Below are positions 28,889-36,649 of a stretch of 64,000 nucleotides of DNA, in pieces (position 1 is the stretch's first letter; each line of letters begins with the position of its first letter). The stretch spans positions 124,001-188,000 of the forward strand of contig NZ_LMVL02000002.1 of assembly GCF_001541345.2 (NCBI RefSeq), given 5' to 3'. Origin of the DNA: Gillisella vitis (GTDB lineage Bacteria > Pseudomonadota > Alphaproteobacteria > Rhizobiales > Rhizobiaceae). A program made the position numbers and the translations under genes. Below the pieces are notes generated by a model, which worked only from the letters and a program-made list of their open reading frames with translations, did no database searches and was not told where the DNA came from.

Positions 28889-30513
28889 TGGCTACTCGGG
28901 GCATTGGTGCAAAGGCACTTTCACAACGCGGCAAGGTCGAAGTGCGCGAGGTCTTGCCCTGGAATGAGCCGGGCTTGTCCCGTGCGGGCCGGGTGATTGC
29001 CTTTCTGGAAGACTTGCCGATTACGGCGGGTAAACTGGCCGGGTCGAAAATGACGTTGCGGCCCTGGCAGTGCGAATTTATCGAGGAGGTCTATGCGGAG
29101 AACGGCGAAGGCCGCCGCCCGATCCGCACGGCGGTGCTGTCCATGGCCCGCAAGAACGGCAAGACGCAGCTTGCGGCGGGCCTTGCGCTTTGCCACCTGA
29201 TGGGGCCGGAAGCCGAGCCGCGCGGCGAGGTCTATTCCGCAGCCCTGACCCGGGATCAGGCCGCCAAGCTGTTTCAGGAAATGCGCGCCATCCTTAACGA
29301 GCACCCGGAATTGGATGACCGCGCCAATATCATCCAGTTCAACAAGCAAATCGAGGTGCTGACCGGCGACGGCGCGGGTTCGATCTATGCGGCGCTGTCG
29401 GCTGATGCCGGTTCGAAAATGGGTCTGTCGCCGTCCTTCGTGGTCTATGACGAGCTGGGCAGTGCGCCAAACCGCGATCTGTTTGACGCGCTGGATACAG
29501 CCACCGGCGCACGCGACAACCCGCTGATGATCTGCATTTCCACCCAGGCCGCCGCCGACCATCATGTATTTTCTGAGCTGATCGATTACGGAACCCGGGT
29601 CAATTCCGGCGATATCCAAGACCCAAGTTTCCACCTGACGCTCTATGCAGCGCCCGCAGATGCCGACCCCTGGAGCCGCGAGGCGTGGATTGCCGCAAAC
29701 CCGGCGCTGGCCGATTTCCGCTCGCTGGAAGACGTGGAGCGGCAAGCCTCCCAGGCCCGGCTTGTTCCGTCCAAGGAAAGCGCGTTTCGAAACCTGATCC
29801 TCAATCAGCGGGTGTCCGCCGTGTCGCGCTTTATCCATAAGGCCGAATGGGACCGCTGTAATGGTGTGGTTGATCTGGCCAGCCTTGCGGGCCGCGAATG
29901 CTATGGCGGCCTTGATCTGTCCGGCTCACGCGATCTCACGGCCTTTGTGCTGGTGTTTCCGCAGGAAGGGCGGCGGTTCGATGTGGTCTGCCAGTTCTTC
30001 ATGCCAGAGGCGAATATTGCCGAGCGCTCCAATGAAGACCGCGTGCCGTATGAGCTTTGGGCGCGGCAAGGCTTCATCACGCTTATTTCCGGCTCCACCA
30101 TCGATCCCGGCTTTGTGGCGCAAGCCATCATGCAGGCGGCGCAAACCTATGATCTGCGCACCGTGGCTTATGACCGTTGGCGGATTGAGGATTTGAAGCG
30201 CGAGCTTGGCCTGTTCGGCGGCACTGTGCCGCTGGAGCCGTTCGGGCAGGGCTATAAGGATATGTCGCCCGCTGTGGATACGCTGGAGCGCAACGTGGCC
30301 GAACAGCTCTTGCGCCATGGCGGCAATCCTGTGCTGAATATGTGTTCGTCAAACGCTGTTGTTACCCGCGACCCAGCCGGAAGCCGTAAGTTGGACAAGA
30401 GCAAGGCCACCGGCCGCATTGACGGGCTGGTGGCTTTGGCGATGGCATTGCAAGTCAGCGGGCGTCATGAGCCGGAGGTGCTTCCGGCTTGGGTGTTGGA
30501 TGCGATGGTATGA
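28888..30513 (+). CDS. terL: Large terminase subunit (TerL)
   Basis: 541-residue packaging motor. ATPase: adenine/Q region LRPWQCEF (57-64), Walker A ARKNGKT (87-93), Walker B FVVYDEL (184-190). RNase H-like nuclease: first acidic motif GGLDLSGSRDLTAF (340-353) and the later DRWRIEDLKREL (about 428-439). Full length for an HK97/YmfN-like terminase, with no disruption. It is separated from the portal and capsid genes by the toxin-antitoxin and regulator block, unlike the usual ter-portal-protease-capsid order. Confidence 0.94.
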   Translation: MATRGIGAKALSQRGKVEVREVLPWNEPGLSRAGRVIAFLEDLPITAGKLAGSKMTLRPWQCEFIEEVYAENGEGRRPIRTAVLSMARKNGKTQLAAGLALCHLMGPEAEPRGEVYSAALTRDQAAKLFQEMRAILNEHPELDDRANIIQFNKQIEVLTGDGAGSIYAALSADAGSKMGLSPSFVVYDELGSAPNRDLFDALDTATGARDNPLMICISTQAAADHHVFSELIDYGTRVNSGDIQDPSFHLTLYAAPADADPWSREAWIAANPALADFRSLEDVERQASQARLVPSKESAFRNLILNQRVSAVSRFIHKAEWDRCNGVVDLASLAGRECYGGLDLSGSRDLTAFVLVFPQEGRRFDVVCQFFMPEANIAERSNEDRVPYELWARQGFITLISGSTIDPGFVAQAIMQAAQTYDLRTVAYDRWRIEDLKRELGLFGGTVPLEPFGQGYKDMSPAVDTLERNVAEQLLRHGGNPVLNMCSSNAVVTRDPAGSRKLDKSKATGRIDGLVALAMALQVSGRHEPEVLPAWVLDAMV

Positions 30514-30557
30514 GGGAGAAATTGCGCTTTCCATTGCGTCGAGCACAATAAATTCAC

Positions 30558-30586
30558 TTGACTGAGTGCGTTAGTTACATACATTA
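30558..30586 (+). promoter_or_regulatory. Probable promoter of the toxin-antitoxin pair
   Basis: TTGACT (30558-30563) and ACATTA (30581-30586) are 17 bp apart. The ATG of the toxin follows at 30592 with no ribosome-binding site, so the transcript would be nearly leaderless. GTTA and TAAC (30570-30573, 30585-30588) form a short dyad over the -10 region. Confidence 0.45.
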
Positions 30587-30591
30587 ACCCC

Positions 30592-30966
30592 ATGCAAACG
30601 GTTTCAGAACTAAACTCATTCCGTAAATCGGCAATCGCGGCTGGCATGACAGACGACGAGATAATCTCGCTTGTCAATTATCTTGCCAAGAACCCGGAAG
30701 CTGGCGACGAAATCCGTGGTACGGGCGGCTGTCGCAAGCTTCGCTTTGCAATTGCTGGAAACAATAAGGGTAAAAGTGGTGGCATTCGCGTTATCACTTT
30801 TTTCACGGGGTCAAATATGCCGGTATTCTTGATAGCGGCATTTGCGAAAAACGTGAAGGTCAGCCTGACAAAAGCGGAACAGAACACATTGAAGTCCGTT
30901 ACAGAACTTATAGTGAAAGAGTACTCCAATAGGGTTACTCGGTTGAAAGTAGGAGCAACAGCATGA
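30592..30966 (+). CDS. RelE/HigB-type toxin
   Basis: 124-residue mRNA interferase-like toxin of a type II system. Recognisable RelE-family stretches: LAKNPEAGDEIRGTGGCRKLRFA, GKSGGIRVITFF and PVFLIAAFAKNVKVSLTKAEQNTLK, the arrangement seen in toxins paired with NadS-type antitoxins. Toxin comes before antitoxin, as in HigBA. Overlaps the antitoxin by ATGA. Lower GC than the structural genes, suggesting separate acquisition. Likely stabilises the element or acts in inter-phage competition. Confidence 0.88.
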   Translation: MQTVSELNSFRKSAIAAGMTDDEIISLVNYLAKNPEAGDEIRGTGGCRKLRFAIAGNNKGKSGGIRVITFFTGSNMPVFLIAAFAKNVKVSLTKAEQNTLKSVTELIVKEYSNRVTRLKVGATA

Positions 30967-31298
30967 GCAAACAAGCATTCGACATGATCCATGAGGGTCT
31001 GACCGAAGCGCTGGCTGTCGCCCGTGGCGAGGCGGAGCCTTTTAACCTTCATGTGCCGGCAGAGCTTGACGTTAAGGAAATTCGCGCGGCCACAGGCATG
31101 ACGCAAAAGGATTTTGCATCGACGTTCGGGTTTGGCCTCGATCAATTGAAGCAGTGGGAGCAAGGTCGCGCGCGTCCGGTTCAGGCTATGCGCGCATATC
31201 TTTTGCTTATCAAAGACAACCATAGGTACCTTATCAAGGCGCTTCGCAGACTTCACGAGGCTCCAATGCCCGAACCCGCATTGTGCGCGGCAATGTAA
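30963..31298 (+). CDS. NadS/HigA-type antitoxin
   Basis: 111 residues with a helix-turn-helix at about 36-85: DVKEIRAATGMTQKDFASTFGFGLDQLKQWEQGRARP, the classic NadS sequence. It should bind the toxin through its N- or C-terminal arm and repress the operon through the HTH. Coupled to the toxin and followed at once by a strong terminator. Confidence 0.88.
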   Translation: MSKQAFDMIHEGLTEALAVARGEAEPFNLHVPAELDVKEIRAATGMTQKDFASTFGFGLDQLKQWEQGRARPVQAMRAYLLLIKDNHRYLIKALRRLHEAPMPEPALCAAM

Positions 31299-31306
31299 AA
31301 TATCAA

Positions 31307-31328
31307 CCCCGCTTTTGCGGGGTTTTTT
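31307..31328 (+). terminator. Rho-independent terminator after the toxin-antitoxin pair
   Basis: CCCCGC (31307-31312), loop TTTT, GCGGGG (31317-31322), then TTTTTT. It also overlaps the 3' end of the convergent XRE gene (stop at 31327). Confidence 0.9.
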
Positions 31329-31554
31329 ATTTGCTTTTTTTTAGCCTGACCCCCGCCCCCTCACCATTTTCATCAACAAAAACTACCCCTGTCGCCTCAA
31401 GAGCGGCTTTTAGCGCATCTACCGTGCGATCCTTCAATTCCTCACCAGCTTCAAATCTCGAGACCGTTCCAGGGGCAACTTTGGCAAGCTGCGCAAGTTC
31501 ACGCACTCCCAAACCAAGGGCGGCCCGAGCCATCTTGCATTGAACTGGTAACAT
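31327..31554 (-). CDS. Small XRE-family repressor
   Basis: 75 residues; nearly all is one HTH domain: MARAALGLGVRELAQLAKVAPGTVSRFEAGEELKDRTVDALKAALEATGVVFVDE. It is the only minus-strand gene of the element and diverges from the rightward cluster at 31646, with two operator-like sites between. This is the classical position of a lysogeny-type master repressor. The ending GAGVRLKK is common to small rhizobial XRE proteins. Confidence 0.87.
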   Translation of the reverse strand: MLPVQCKMARAALGLGVRELAQLAKVAPGTVSRFEAGEELKDRTVDALKAALEATGVVFVDENGEGAGVRLKKSK

Positions 31555-31556
31555 TT

Positions 31557-31571
31557 TCGATACACCGTTAT
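31557..31571. promoter_or_regulatory. Degenerate operator next to the XRE start
   Basis: Contains GATACAC and CGT in the same order as the perfect dyad at 31606 (TGATACACTGTATCA), differing mainly in the right arm. It lies 3 bp upstream of the XRE gene, fitting negative autoregulation. Confidence 0.4.
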
Positions 31572-31605
31572 AATTTTGGTTTGACGCTCCGATAATTCAT
31601 CGGTA

Positions 31606-31622
31606 TTGATACACTGTATCAA
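31606..31622. promoter_or_regulatory. Palindromic operator TTGATACA-C-TGTATCAA
   Basis: Perfect 8-bp arms around one central base in the 91-bp gap between the XRE repressor and the rightward gene at 31646, placed 24 bp before that start. It is the expected size for an XRE dimer site. Confidence 0.75.
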
Positions 31623-31645
31623 AAACGAATATCAGGAGCAACGTG

Positions 31646-31981
31646 ATGGGCTACCATTTTCGTGAACAGGAAAGCTATGTCCGCATTGTCGAACTGACCC
31701 CCAGACTGCGAAAGCGGATCGAGCAGGCGATTGAGTATTTGGTTTCAATCCTCGACCAGTTCGACGGCGACGAAAACTTGGAAGACGGAGGGGACAACGA
31801 ACCATCATTGGGCTGGACTGCACGCGGCCCGGAGGCCGAGCGTTTCGATTTTCAAGACCGCGAGTTGGACGACGCCGACAACGAAGACGGTGGCGATGAT
31901 GAACCGACGCTAGGGTGGACCCATGACGGCGATATGGGGCAGACATTCGACAATGACGAGCGCGAATTGGAAGGGGCCTGA
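31646..31981 (+). CDS. Very acidic repeat protein of unknown function
   Basis: 111 residues from ATG at 31646, 9 bp after AGGAG; GTG at 31643 is also possible. Residues 1-40 form a basic/hydrophobic helical region (LRKRIEQAIEYLVSILDQ). From about 41 on, more than a third of residues are Asp or Glu, with a duplicated unit EDGGDNEPSLGWT / EDGGDDEPTLGWT. First gene right of the XRE operator, so probably expressed on derepression. Acidity like this occurs in DNA-mimic inhibitors, but no such function is proven here. Confidence 0.75.
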   Translation: MGYHFREQESYVRIVELTPRLRKRIEQAIEYLVSILDQFDGDENLEDGGDNEPSLGWTARGPEAERFDFQDRELDDADNEDGGDDEPTLGWTHDGDMGQTFDNDERELEGA

Positions 31982-31982
31982 C

Positions 31983-32186
31983 ATGCCGGAAGCCTTTGAG
32001 CTGATTGACCCCCTCCATGAAGTTGATGCCCTCATTCATGCTCTATGGATGGCGGCGGCGGCGCTTGACGACGAACCCCATCGTCGCGCCATACGCCAAC
32101 TCGCTGAAAACGCGGGGGATAAGCTTCAAGCGGTGATTGCCGATTGTGAGCAGATGGAAAAAGGCGATTTCCAGGGTGTTGGTTAA
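31983..32186 (+). CDS. Small helical protein of unknown function
   Basis: 67 residues, starting one base after the preceding stop. Mostly amphipathic helix: FELIDPLHEVDALIHALWMAAAALDDEPHRRAIRQLAENAGDKLQAV. It looks like a dimerising or adaptor protein. Not recognised. Co-transcribed with the acidic repeat protein. Confidence 0.65.
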   Translation: MPEAFELIDPLHEVDALIHALWMAAAALDDEPHRRAIRQLAENAGDKLQAVIADCEQMEKGDFQGVG

Positions 32187-32271
32187 TTCATGAGCCTTTT
32201 TAAACCGTGGTGCTTGCAGCGATTTATTTATCGTGGTATCTAACACTAATTGAAACGTGGGAAGAGCCACT

Positions 32272-32997
32272 ATGCAGCCCCAATATATCTTGACGACTTT
32301 CACACCCGCTGAAGCGGAAAAAATCACAACTCTAAGCACTGTCGCTCAACGAGATTGGCGGCGTAGAGAGTTTCTTCCAACTGTGGATGGACACGCGCGT
32401 TTTGATGCATTCGCATTGGCTGAAATCTGGGTCATGAAAATGCTCTCTGATCGTGGCGTGGGGCCACAAGCGTCAAAGGAAGTTGCGAACTGGTGTGCAA
32501 TCGGCATTCTTTGGCATGCTTTAAAGAATGTAGACGCCTATGAAGGCGATCATCATAAGACGTTTGATTGGTATCCAGAGAAGCATCGTCCCAAGAATGA
32601 TCCTGAGGAAGCTGCTAATTTTAGACAACTCTGTGAGGACGCGGGCTGGAATATACCCGAAAATGTTGATTTCGATTTTACGTGGCACTCAAAATCGCAG
32701 TGGTTGACTAAACAAATTTTCCGTCTCCGTGGCTACCCCAAGATTATCCCCGCTAGATACTTCATTTGGTGGGCTGATGGTTCACATCTTTGGCATGATA
32801 ATCTTGCTGAGGCATTTTCGAGCCACTCCAGTGAGGCTCGCTACGCGGGGCCGGTCATCGTCCTTGATCTGGAGGCTCTTGCGACGACGCTCAGTCAGCG
32901 CGCAGGGCGAGCCTTAGTTCACGTTGAATTTCCCGTCGATGGGGAGGGAAATCTGGTGTCTCCGATTGAGTATGGTGCGCCCGTACCGTTGACTTGA
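32272..32997 (+). CDS. Putative regulator with MerR-like N-terminal HTH
   Basis: 241 residues from ATG at 32272 (GGAAGAG upstream). Residues 10-65 (FTPAEAEKITTLSTVAQRDWRRREFLP, then HARFDAFALAEIWVMKMLSDRGVGP) have the helix-turn-helix plus wing pattern of MerR/AlpA-type proteins. The remaining 170 residues are rich in Trp and His (WHALKNVDAYEGDHHKTFDWYPEKH) and not recognised. Lowest GC of the element. AlpA-like activators control many satellites, so a role in induction is a reasonable guess only. Confidence 0.65.
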   Translation: MQPQYILTTFTPAEAEKITTLSTVAQRDWRRREFLPTVDGHARFDAFALAEIWVMKMLSDRGVGPQASKEVANWCAIGILWHALKNVDAYEGDHHKTFDWYPEKHRPKNDPEEAANFRQLCEDAGWNIPENVDFDFTWHSKSQWLTKQIFRLRGYPKIIPARYFIWWADGSHLWHDNLAEAFSSHSSEARYAGPVIVLDLEALATTLSQRAGRALVHVEFPVDGEGNLVSPIEYGAPVPLT

Positions 32998-33206
32998 GGC
33001 GAAGAATTTCCCGCGCCGTTCATATGAGGCCCTGCCAGCGGGCCAATATCGATAAGCAGCTCTCCGGGGCGCGGGACAGTAAGAACCACCGGACAAGGGC
33101 TGTGCGCTGGTACCATTTCCGCCGAAAACGGCAAACAACAGACCATACAACACGACTTATGAACTTGGTTCCTGACAGGCTTTCAACCTCCTTAAAGGAA
33201 CAAACC
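32998..33206. other. Leader region before the capsid operon
   Basis: 209 bp without a convincing gene. It holds two small hairpins (GGCCC/GGGCC around 33026-33042, and GCCG-AAAA-CGGC around 33122-33133) and the ribosome site AAAGGA for the capsid gene. The late promoter, and possibly a packaging (cos or pac) site, would be expected here, but neither can be identified by eye. Confidence 0.4.
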
Positions 33207-34448
33207 ATGAAAAAGCTTATTGAACTGCGCGAAAAGCGGGCTGCCAAGCTAACTGAGATGCGCGCCCTCCACGCCAAGGACAAGCTGGAGACTAACGAAG
33301 AACAGCGTTTCAAGGCGCTGGAAAGTGACGTTACCGAGATTGATGGCCAGATTGCCCGCGAGGAGCGCATGGCCGCTTTTGAGCGTGAAGAGCAGCGGGC
33401 GGAAAGCGTCTCTGGTGACAACGCTTTTTCCCGCGAGCTGCGCGGTTATTCCGTTGCCAATGCCATCAACGGCGCGTTGACGGGCCGCCTCACAGGCCGG
33501 GAGGCGGAAGTGGATCAGGAATTGAAGCGCGGACGCGAAAGCCGTTCTGGCGCTTCTGGCATTCATCTGGCCATTCCTTCCGAAATCTTGCTGGGCATGG
33601 CCGAACAGCGCTCGCAGACAGTCGGCTCCAATGCGGCGGGCGGTTATACCGTTGCCACCAACCTCGCAGCCGTTGCGGATCGTTTCCGCCCGGCTTTGAA
33701 GGTGGAAGGTATGGGGGCCACGGTGCTGCGCGGTCTGACTGGCTTTCTGGACCTGCCAAACCTTGCCACCAGCGGCACGGCAAGTTGGGTGGGTGAAGAT
33801 GGCAACGCCACCCGTTCCAGCGCCTCTTTTGAAAAGGTGTCGATGGCCCCCAAGACCGTGACGGGTGAATACCGCCTTTCGCGCCGCCTGATGCTGCAAT
33901 CCAGCGCTGCGATTGAAGATATTCTTCGCCGCGATCTGGGTTTTCTGTTGGCGCAAGGGCTTGACCTGGCCGCCATCACCGGCACGGGTACCGCGCCCGA
34001 ACCTCTGGGCCTACTGTCCACGCCGGGCATTGCCAAAGTCACCACGGATACGGATTTCTCTGACACCACGGCAAACCTGATTGCCGAGCTGGAGCTGGAT
34101 GACGTGACCGGCACGGCGGCATTCCTCACCAACCCCACGGTGATGAAAGCTGTGCGCAAGATGAAGGATGATGACGGACATGTGATGCCCGTGGGCGAGC
34201 TGTTCCACAATGGTCGGGTGGAAACCTCCACGCAGGTTCCCGCCACGCTGGGCGCAAACAACGATAAATCGGCGCTGATCTATGGCCAGTGGGGCGAGCT
34301 TTATCTGGGCTATTGGTCGGCGGTGGATATTCTGATCAACCCCTATCACCCGGATGTTGCCAGCAATGGCGGTGCACTTCTCCACGCTTTCCTTGATGCC
34401 GATGTGGCCGCCCGCCACCCCAAGGCATTCGCCTACGCGGAGATTTGA
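33207..34448 (+). CDS. HK97-family major capsid protein
   Basis: 413 residues from ATG at 33207, 7 bp after AAAGGA; the frame is open upstream to 32994 but that part is not coding-like. Residues 1-65 are the coiled-coil delta (scaffold) domain, rich in Lys and Glu (ELREKRAAKLTEMRAL). The mature shell starts after about 100-110 and has GGYTVATNLAAVADRFRP, RSSASFEKVSMAPKTVTGEYRLSRRLM and the C-terminal AFLDADVAARHPKAFAYAEI. The prohead protease two genes on would remove the delta domain. Confidence 0.93.
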   Translation: MKKLIELREKRAAKLTEMRALHAKDKLETNEEQRFKALESDVTEIDGQIAREERMAAFEREEQRAESVSGDNAFSRELRGYSVANAINGALTGRLTGREAEVDQELKRGRESRSGASGIHLAIPSEILLGMAEQRSQTVGSNAAGGYTVATNLAAVADRFRPALKVEGMGATVLRGLTGFLDLPNLATSGTASWVGEDGNATRSSASFEKVSMAPKTVTGEYRLSRRLMLQSSAAIEDILRRDLGFLLAQGLDLAAITGTGTAPEPLGLLSTPGIAKVTTDTDFSDTTANLIAELELDDVTGTAAFLTNPTVMKAVRKMKDDDGHVMPVGELFHNGRVETSTQVPATLGANNDKSALIYGQWGELYLGYWSAVDILINPYHPDVASNGGALLHAFLDADVAARHPKAFAYAEI

Positions 34449-34453
34449 ACCCT

Positions 34454-34729
34454 ATGATCTCGCTCGCTGACGCAAAGGCTTATATCCGCGTTGATTATGA
34501 CGACGAGGATTTGATGATTGAACGCCTCATTGCGGCGGCGGGCAATCACCTGAAATCGATTGGCGTCAATATGGACGCCGATCCCCTGCCGCCATCGGTC
34601 GAACTCGCACAATTGCTGCTGGTTGGCCATTTCTTTGATAACCGGGACGCAACCGGCGCAACCACCACCTCCGCCATTGATTTTGGCGTGGATCGGCTGA
34701 TTGCCCCACACCGGGAGCAAGGCATATGA
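34454..34729 (+). CDS. Gp6-like head-tail connector
   Basis: 91 residues from ATG at 34454. The sequence ISLADAKAYIRVDYDDEDLMIERLIAAAGNHLKSIG is the characteristic N-terminus of HK97 gp6-like connector proteins, which form a ring under the portal and receive the tail. Its presence without any tail gene suggests a head that docks a helper's tail. Overlaps the protease by ATGA. Confidence 0.9.
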   Translation: MISLADAKAYIRVDYDDEDLMIERLIAAAGNHLKSIGVNMDADPLPPSVELAQLLLVGHFFDNRDATGATTTSAIDFGVDRLIAPHREQGI

Positions 34730-35262
34730 GCGGGTTTGAACGTCGCGGCCTGGCCATCGAGCTTCGCGCCAAGGGCCGCCGCCTTGAAGGTTATGCCGCC
34801 ACTTTTGGCCGTTCTGCCGACATTGGCGGGCGGTTTATGGAAACCATCGCGCCGGGAGCTTTTTCCGGCTCGTTGCGTTCCAAGGCCGATGTTTTGGCAC
34901 TGGTGGATCACGATCCGGGCCGGGTTCTGGGCCGCACTCGTTCCGGCTCGCTACGCCTCTCCGAAGACAGCCGGGGTTTGGCCTTCGATCTGGACCTGCC
35001 GGAAACAGTGGCGGGCCGCGATGTGCTGGCCTTGGCCGAACGCGGCGATCTTGGCGGCATGTCCTTCGGCTTCACCGCCCTGGACGAGCAACGCGATGGC
35101 GACCGCCGCGAACTTCGCGCCGTGGAGCTGCACGAAATCAGCGTGGTCATGGCATGGCCCGCCTATGACGGGACTGTCATTCAGGCCCGTTCCTTCACAT
35201 TCCCAAGCCCGTTTCGCGACTATGCCGAGCGGGCCTTGCGCCTTCTGGAGATTTCCAAATGA
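34726..35262 (+). CDS. HK97-type prohead protease (U35)
   Basis: 178-residue serine protease that matures the capsid. Catalytic His is in VDHDPGRVLGR (H62) and Ser in GDLGGMSFGF (S113), with the family start LRAKGRRLEGYAATFGRSADIGGRFMETIAPGAF. Coupled by ATGA on both sides. It lies after, not before, the capsid gene, which is unusual for HK97-like modules. Confidence 0.94.
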   Translation: MSGFERRGLAIELRAKGRRLEGYAATFGRSADIGGRFMETIAPGAFSGSLRSKADVLALVDHDPGRVLGRTRSGSLRLSEDSRGLAFDLDLPETVAGRDVLALAERGDLGGMSFGFTALDEQRDGDRRELRAVELHEISVVMAWPAYDGTVIQARSFTFPSPFRDYAERALRLLEISK

Positions 35263-36461
35263 GCCTGTTTGACCGCTTCAAACGGCGTGAGCAACGCGCC
35301 GCCATTAAATCGGATGATCCTTATCTGGGCGAGTTTTTCGGTCTTCGCGGCGGTATTGGCGGTTATGTCGATCCGGGCCGCGCCTCTGGCATTGCCGTGG
35401 CTCATGCCTGCATTGCCATTGTCAGCCAGAACCTTGCCGCTATGCCGCTCAACCTCTACCGCCGCGCCGACAACGGCGGGCGCGAACGGGCCACAGACCA
35501 CCCGCTCTACAACGTGTTGCATGACATGGCCAACCCGACCATGACAGCCTATGAAGCCCGCGAGGCGCTGATTGCCTCGCTGATGATAGCAGGCAATGCA
35601 TTCGCCCGGCTCGAATACAATGGCCGTGGGCAGGTGGCCGCGCTCTATCCGCTGGATGCCGCGCAAGTGGCGGTGGAGCGGTTGGACAGTGGCCGCTTGC
35701 GCTATCGCGTTGGCTCTCGCGTCTATCTGCAAGAGGAGATGCTTCACCTTCGCTATCGGCTGGGCCGGTGTGGGGTTATGGGCCTCTCCCCTATTCAGAT
35801 TGCCCGCGAAACCTTCAACCTCGCCCTGACCCAACAGGAACAGGCCGGAAAGCAGGCGCGTAAAAGCTTCCGGGAAGAGGGGGCTTTGATGTTCCCGCAA
35901 GCCCTCGGCAAGGAACAGCGCAATTCGGTTTTGGATAGGCTGGAAAGCAAACTGAATTCTGATCTTTCCACCTCTGGTATTCTCGTCATGGACGGTGGCA
36001 CGGATTTTAAATCCTTCTCGTTTTCCTCAAAGGATGCCGAGTTTCTGGATAGCCGCAAGCTCGCCAATCTCGACATTTGCCGTATCTGGAACGTGCCGCC
36101 GACCTCGGTGGGCATTGTCGATAACGCCACCTATTCCAACAGCGATCAGGAAAGCCGCGCCCTTGTTGTGCGCTGCCTTGCCCCCATGGCCAAACGTGTA
36201 GAGCAGGCTATGAATGCCGCCTTGCTGACCACCGAGACCCGCAAGACCCTGTTCATTGAGCACGATCTCGCGGGCCTGCTGCGTGGCGATATGAAGGCCC
36301 GTTATGAGGCATATCAGATTGGCCGCAATTGGGGCTGGCTGTCTCCAAACGAAATTCGTGGCTGGGAAAACCTGCCATCAATCGAAGGCGGCGACGAATA
36401 TCTCTCGCCGCTCAACATGACCACGCTGGGCCAGCGCCAGCCGGAAGGGGAGGGCGTGTAA
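35259..36461 (+). CDS. HK97-family portal protein
   Basis: 400 residues. Family landmarks: an N-terminal SLFDRFKRRE; VAHACIAIVSQNLAAMPLNLYRR (48-70); HPLYNVLHDMANPTMTAYEAREAL (88-111); GNAFARLEYNGRGQVAALYPLDAAQV; and DICRIWNVPPTSVGIVDNATYSNSDQESRALV, the clip/crown region. Complete. Forms the dodecameric DNA entry channel and docks TerL. Shares one base with the next start. Confidence 0.95.
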   Translation: MSLFDRFKRREQRAAIKSDDPYLGEFFGLRGGIGGYVDPGRASGIAVAHACIAIVSQNLAAMPLNLYRRADNGGRERATDHPLYNVLHDMANPTMTAYEAREALIASLMIAGNAFARLEYNGRGQVAALYPLDAAQVAVERLDSGRLRYRVGSRVYLQEEMLHLRYRLGRCGVMGLSPIQIARETFNLALTQQEQAGKQARKSFREEGALMFPQALGKEQRNSVLDRLESKLNSDLSTSGILVMDGGTDFKSFSFSSKDAEFLDSRKLANLDICRIWNVPPTSVGIVDNATYSNSDQESRALVVRCLAPMAKRVEQAMNAALLTTETRKTLFIEHDLAGLLRGDMKARYEAYQIGRNWGWLSPNEIRGWENLPSIEGGDEYLSPLNMTTLGQRQPEGEGV

Positions 36462-36649
36462 TGGCGGGCAAAGTCGCAATGATCAAACAGGTGGATGCAA
36501 AGCGCCTGTTTAAAGCCGCGATTGAGGCGGGCTTTGCCGCCGCCCGGATCACGGTTCACCCGGATGGGCGGATTGAAGCCAGTGCATCGCTCAATGAGAG
36601 CGCTGCAAGCCCGGACACCAAAAACTCATGGGATGACGTTCTGAAATGA
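36461..36649 (+). CDS. Small protein between portal and integrase
   Basis: 62 residues, overlapping the portal stop (TAATG) and the integrase start (ATGA). One helix-rich part (QVDAKRLFKAAIEAGFAAARITVHPDGRIEASA) and a polar tail. The KAAIEAGF...ITVHPDGRIE segment resembles small rhizobial phage proteins that precede integrases, possibly DNA-bending or excision factors. Not proven. Confidence 0.7.
   Translation: MAGKVAMIKQVDAKRLFKAAIEAGFAAARITVHPDGRIEASASLNESAASPDTKNSWDDVLK

Noticed and set aside
32914-33153. 79-codon minus-strand frame before the capsid gene
   Set aside because: Overlaps the end of the preceding gene, has no clear ribosome site and no protein-like pattern.
32994-33206. 71-codon N-terminal extension of the capsid protein
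   Set aside because: No ribosome site at its start, non-phage-like composition, and the delta domain begins at the ATG with AAAGGA upstream (33207).
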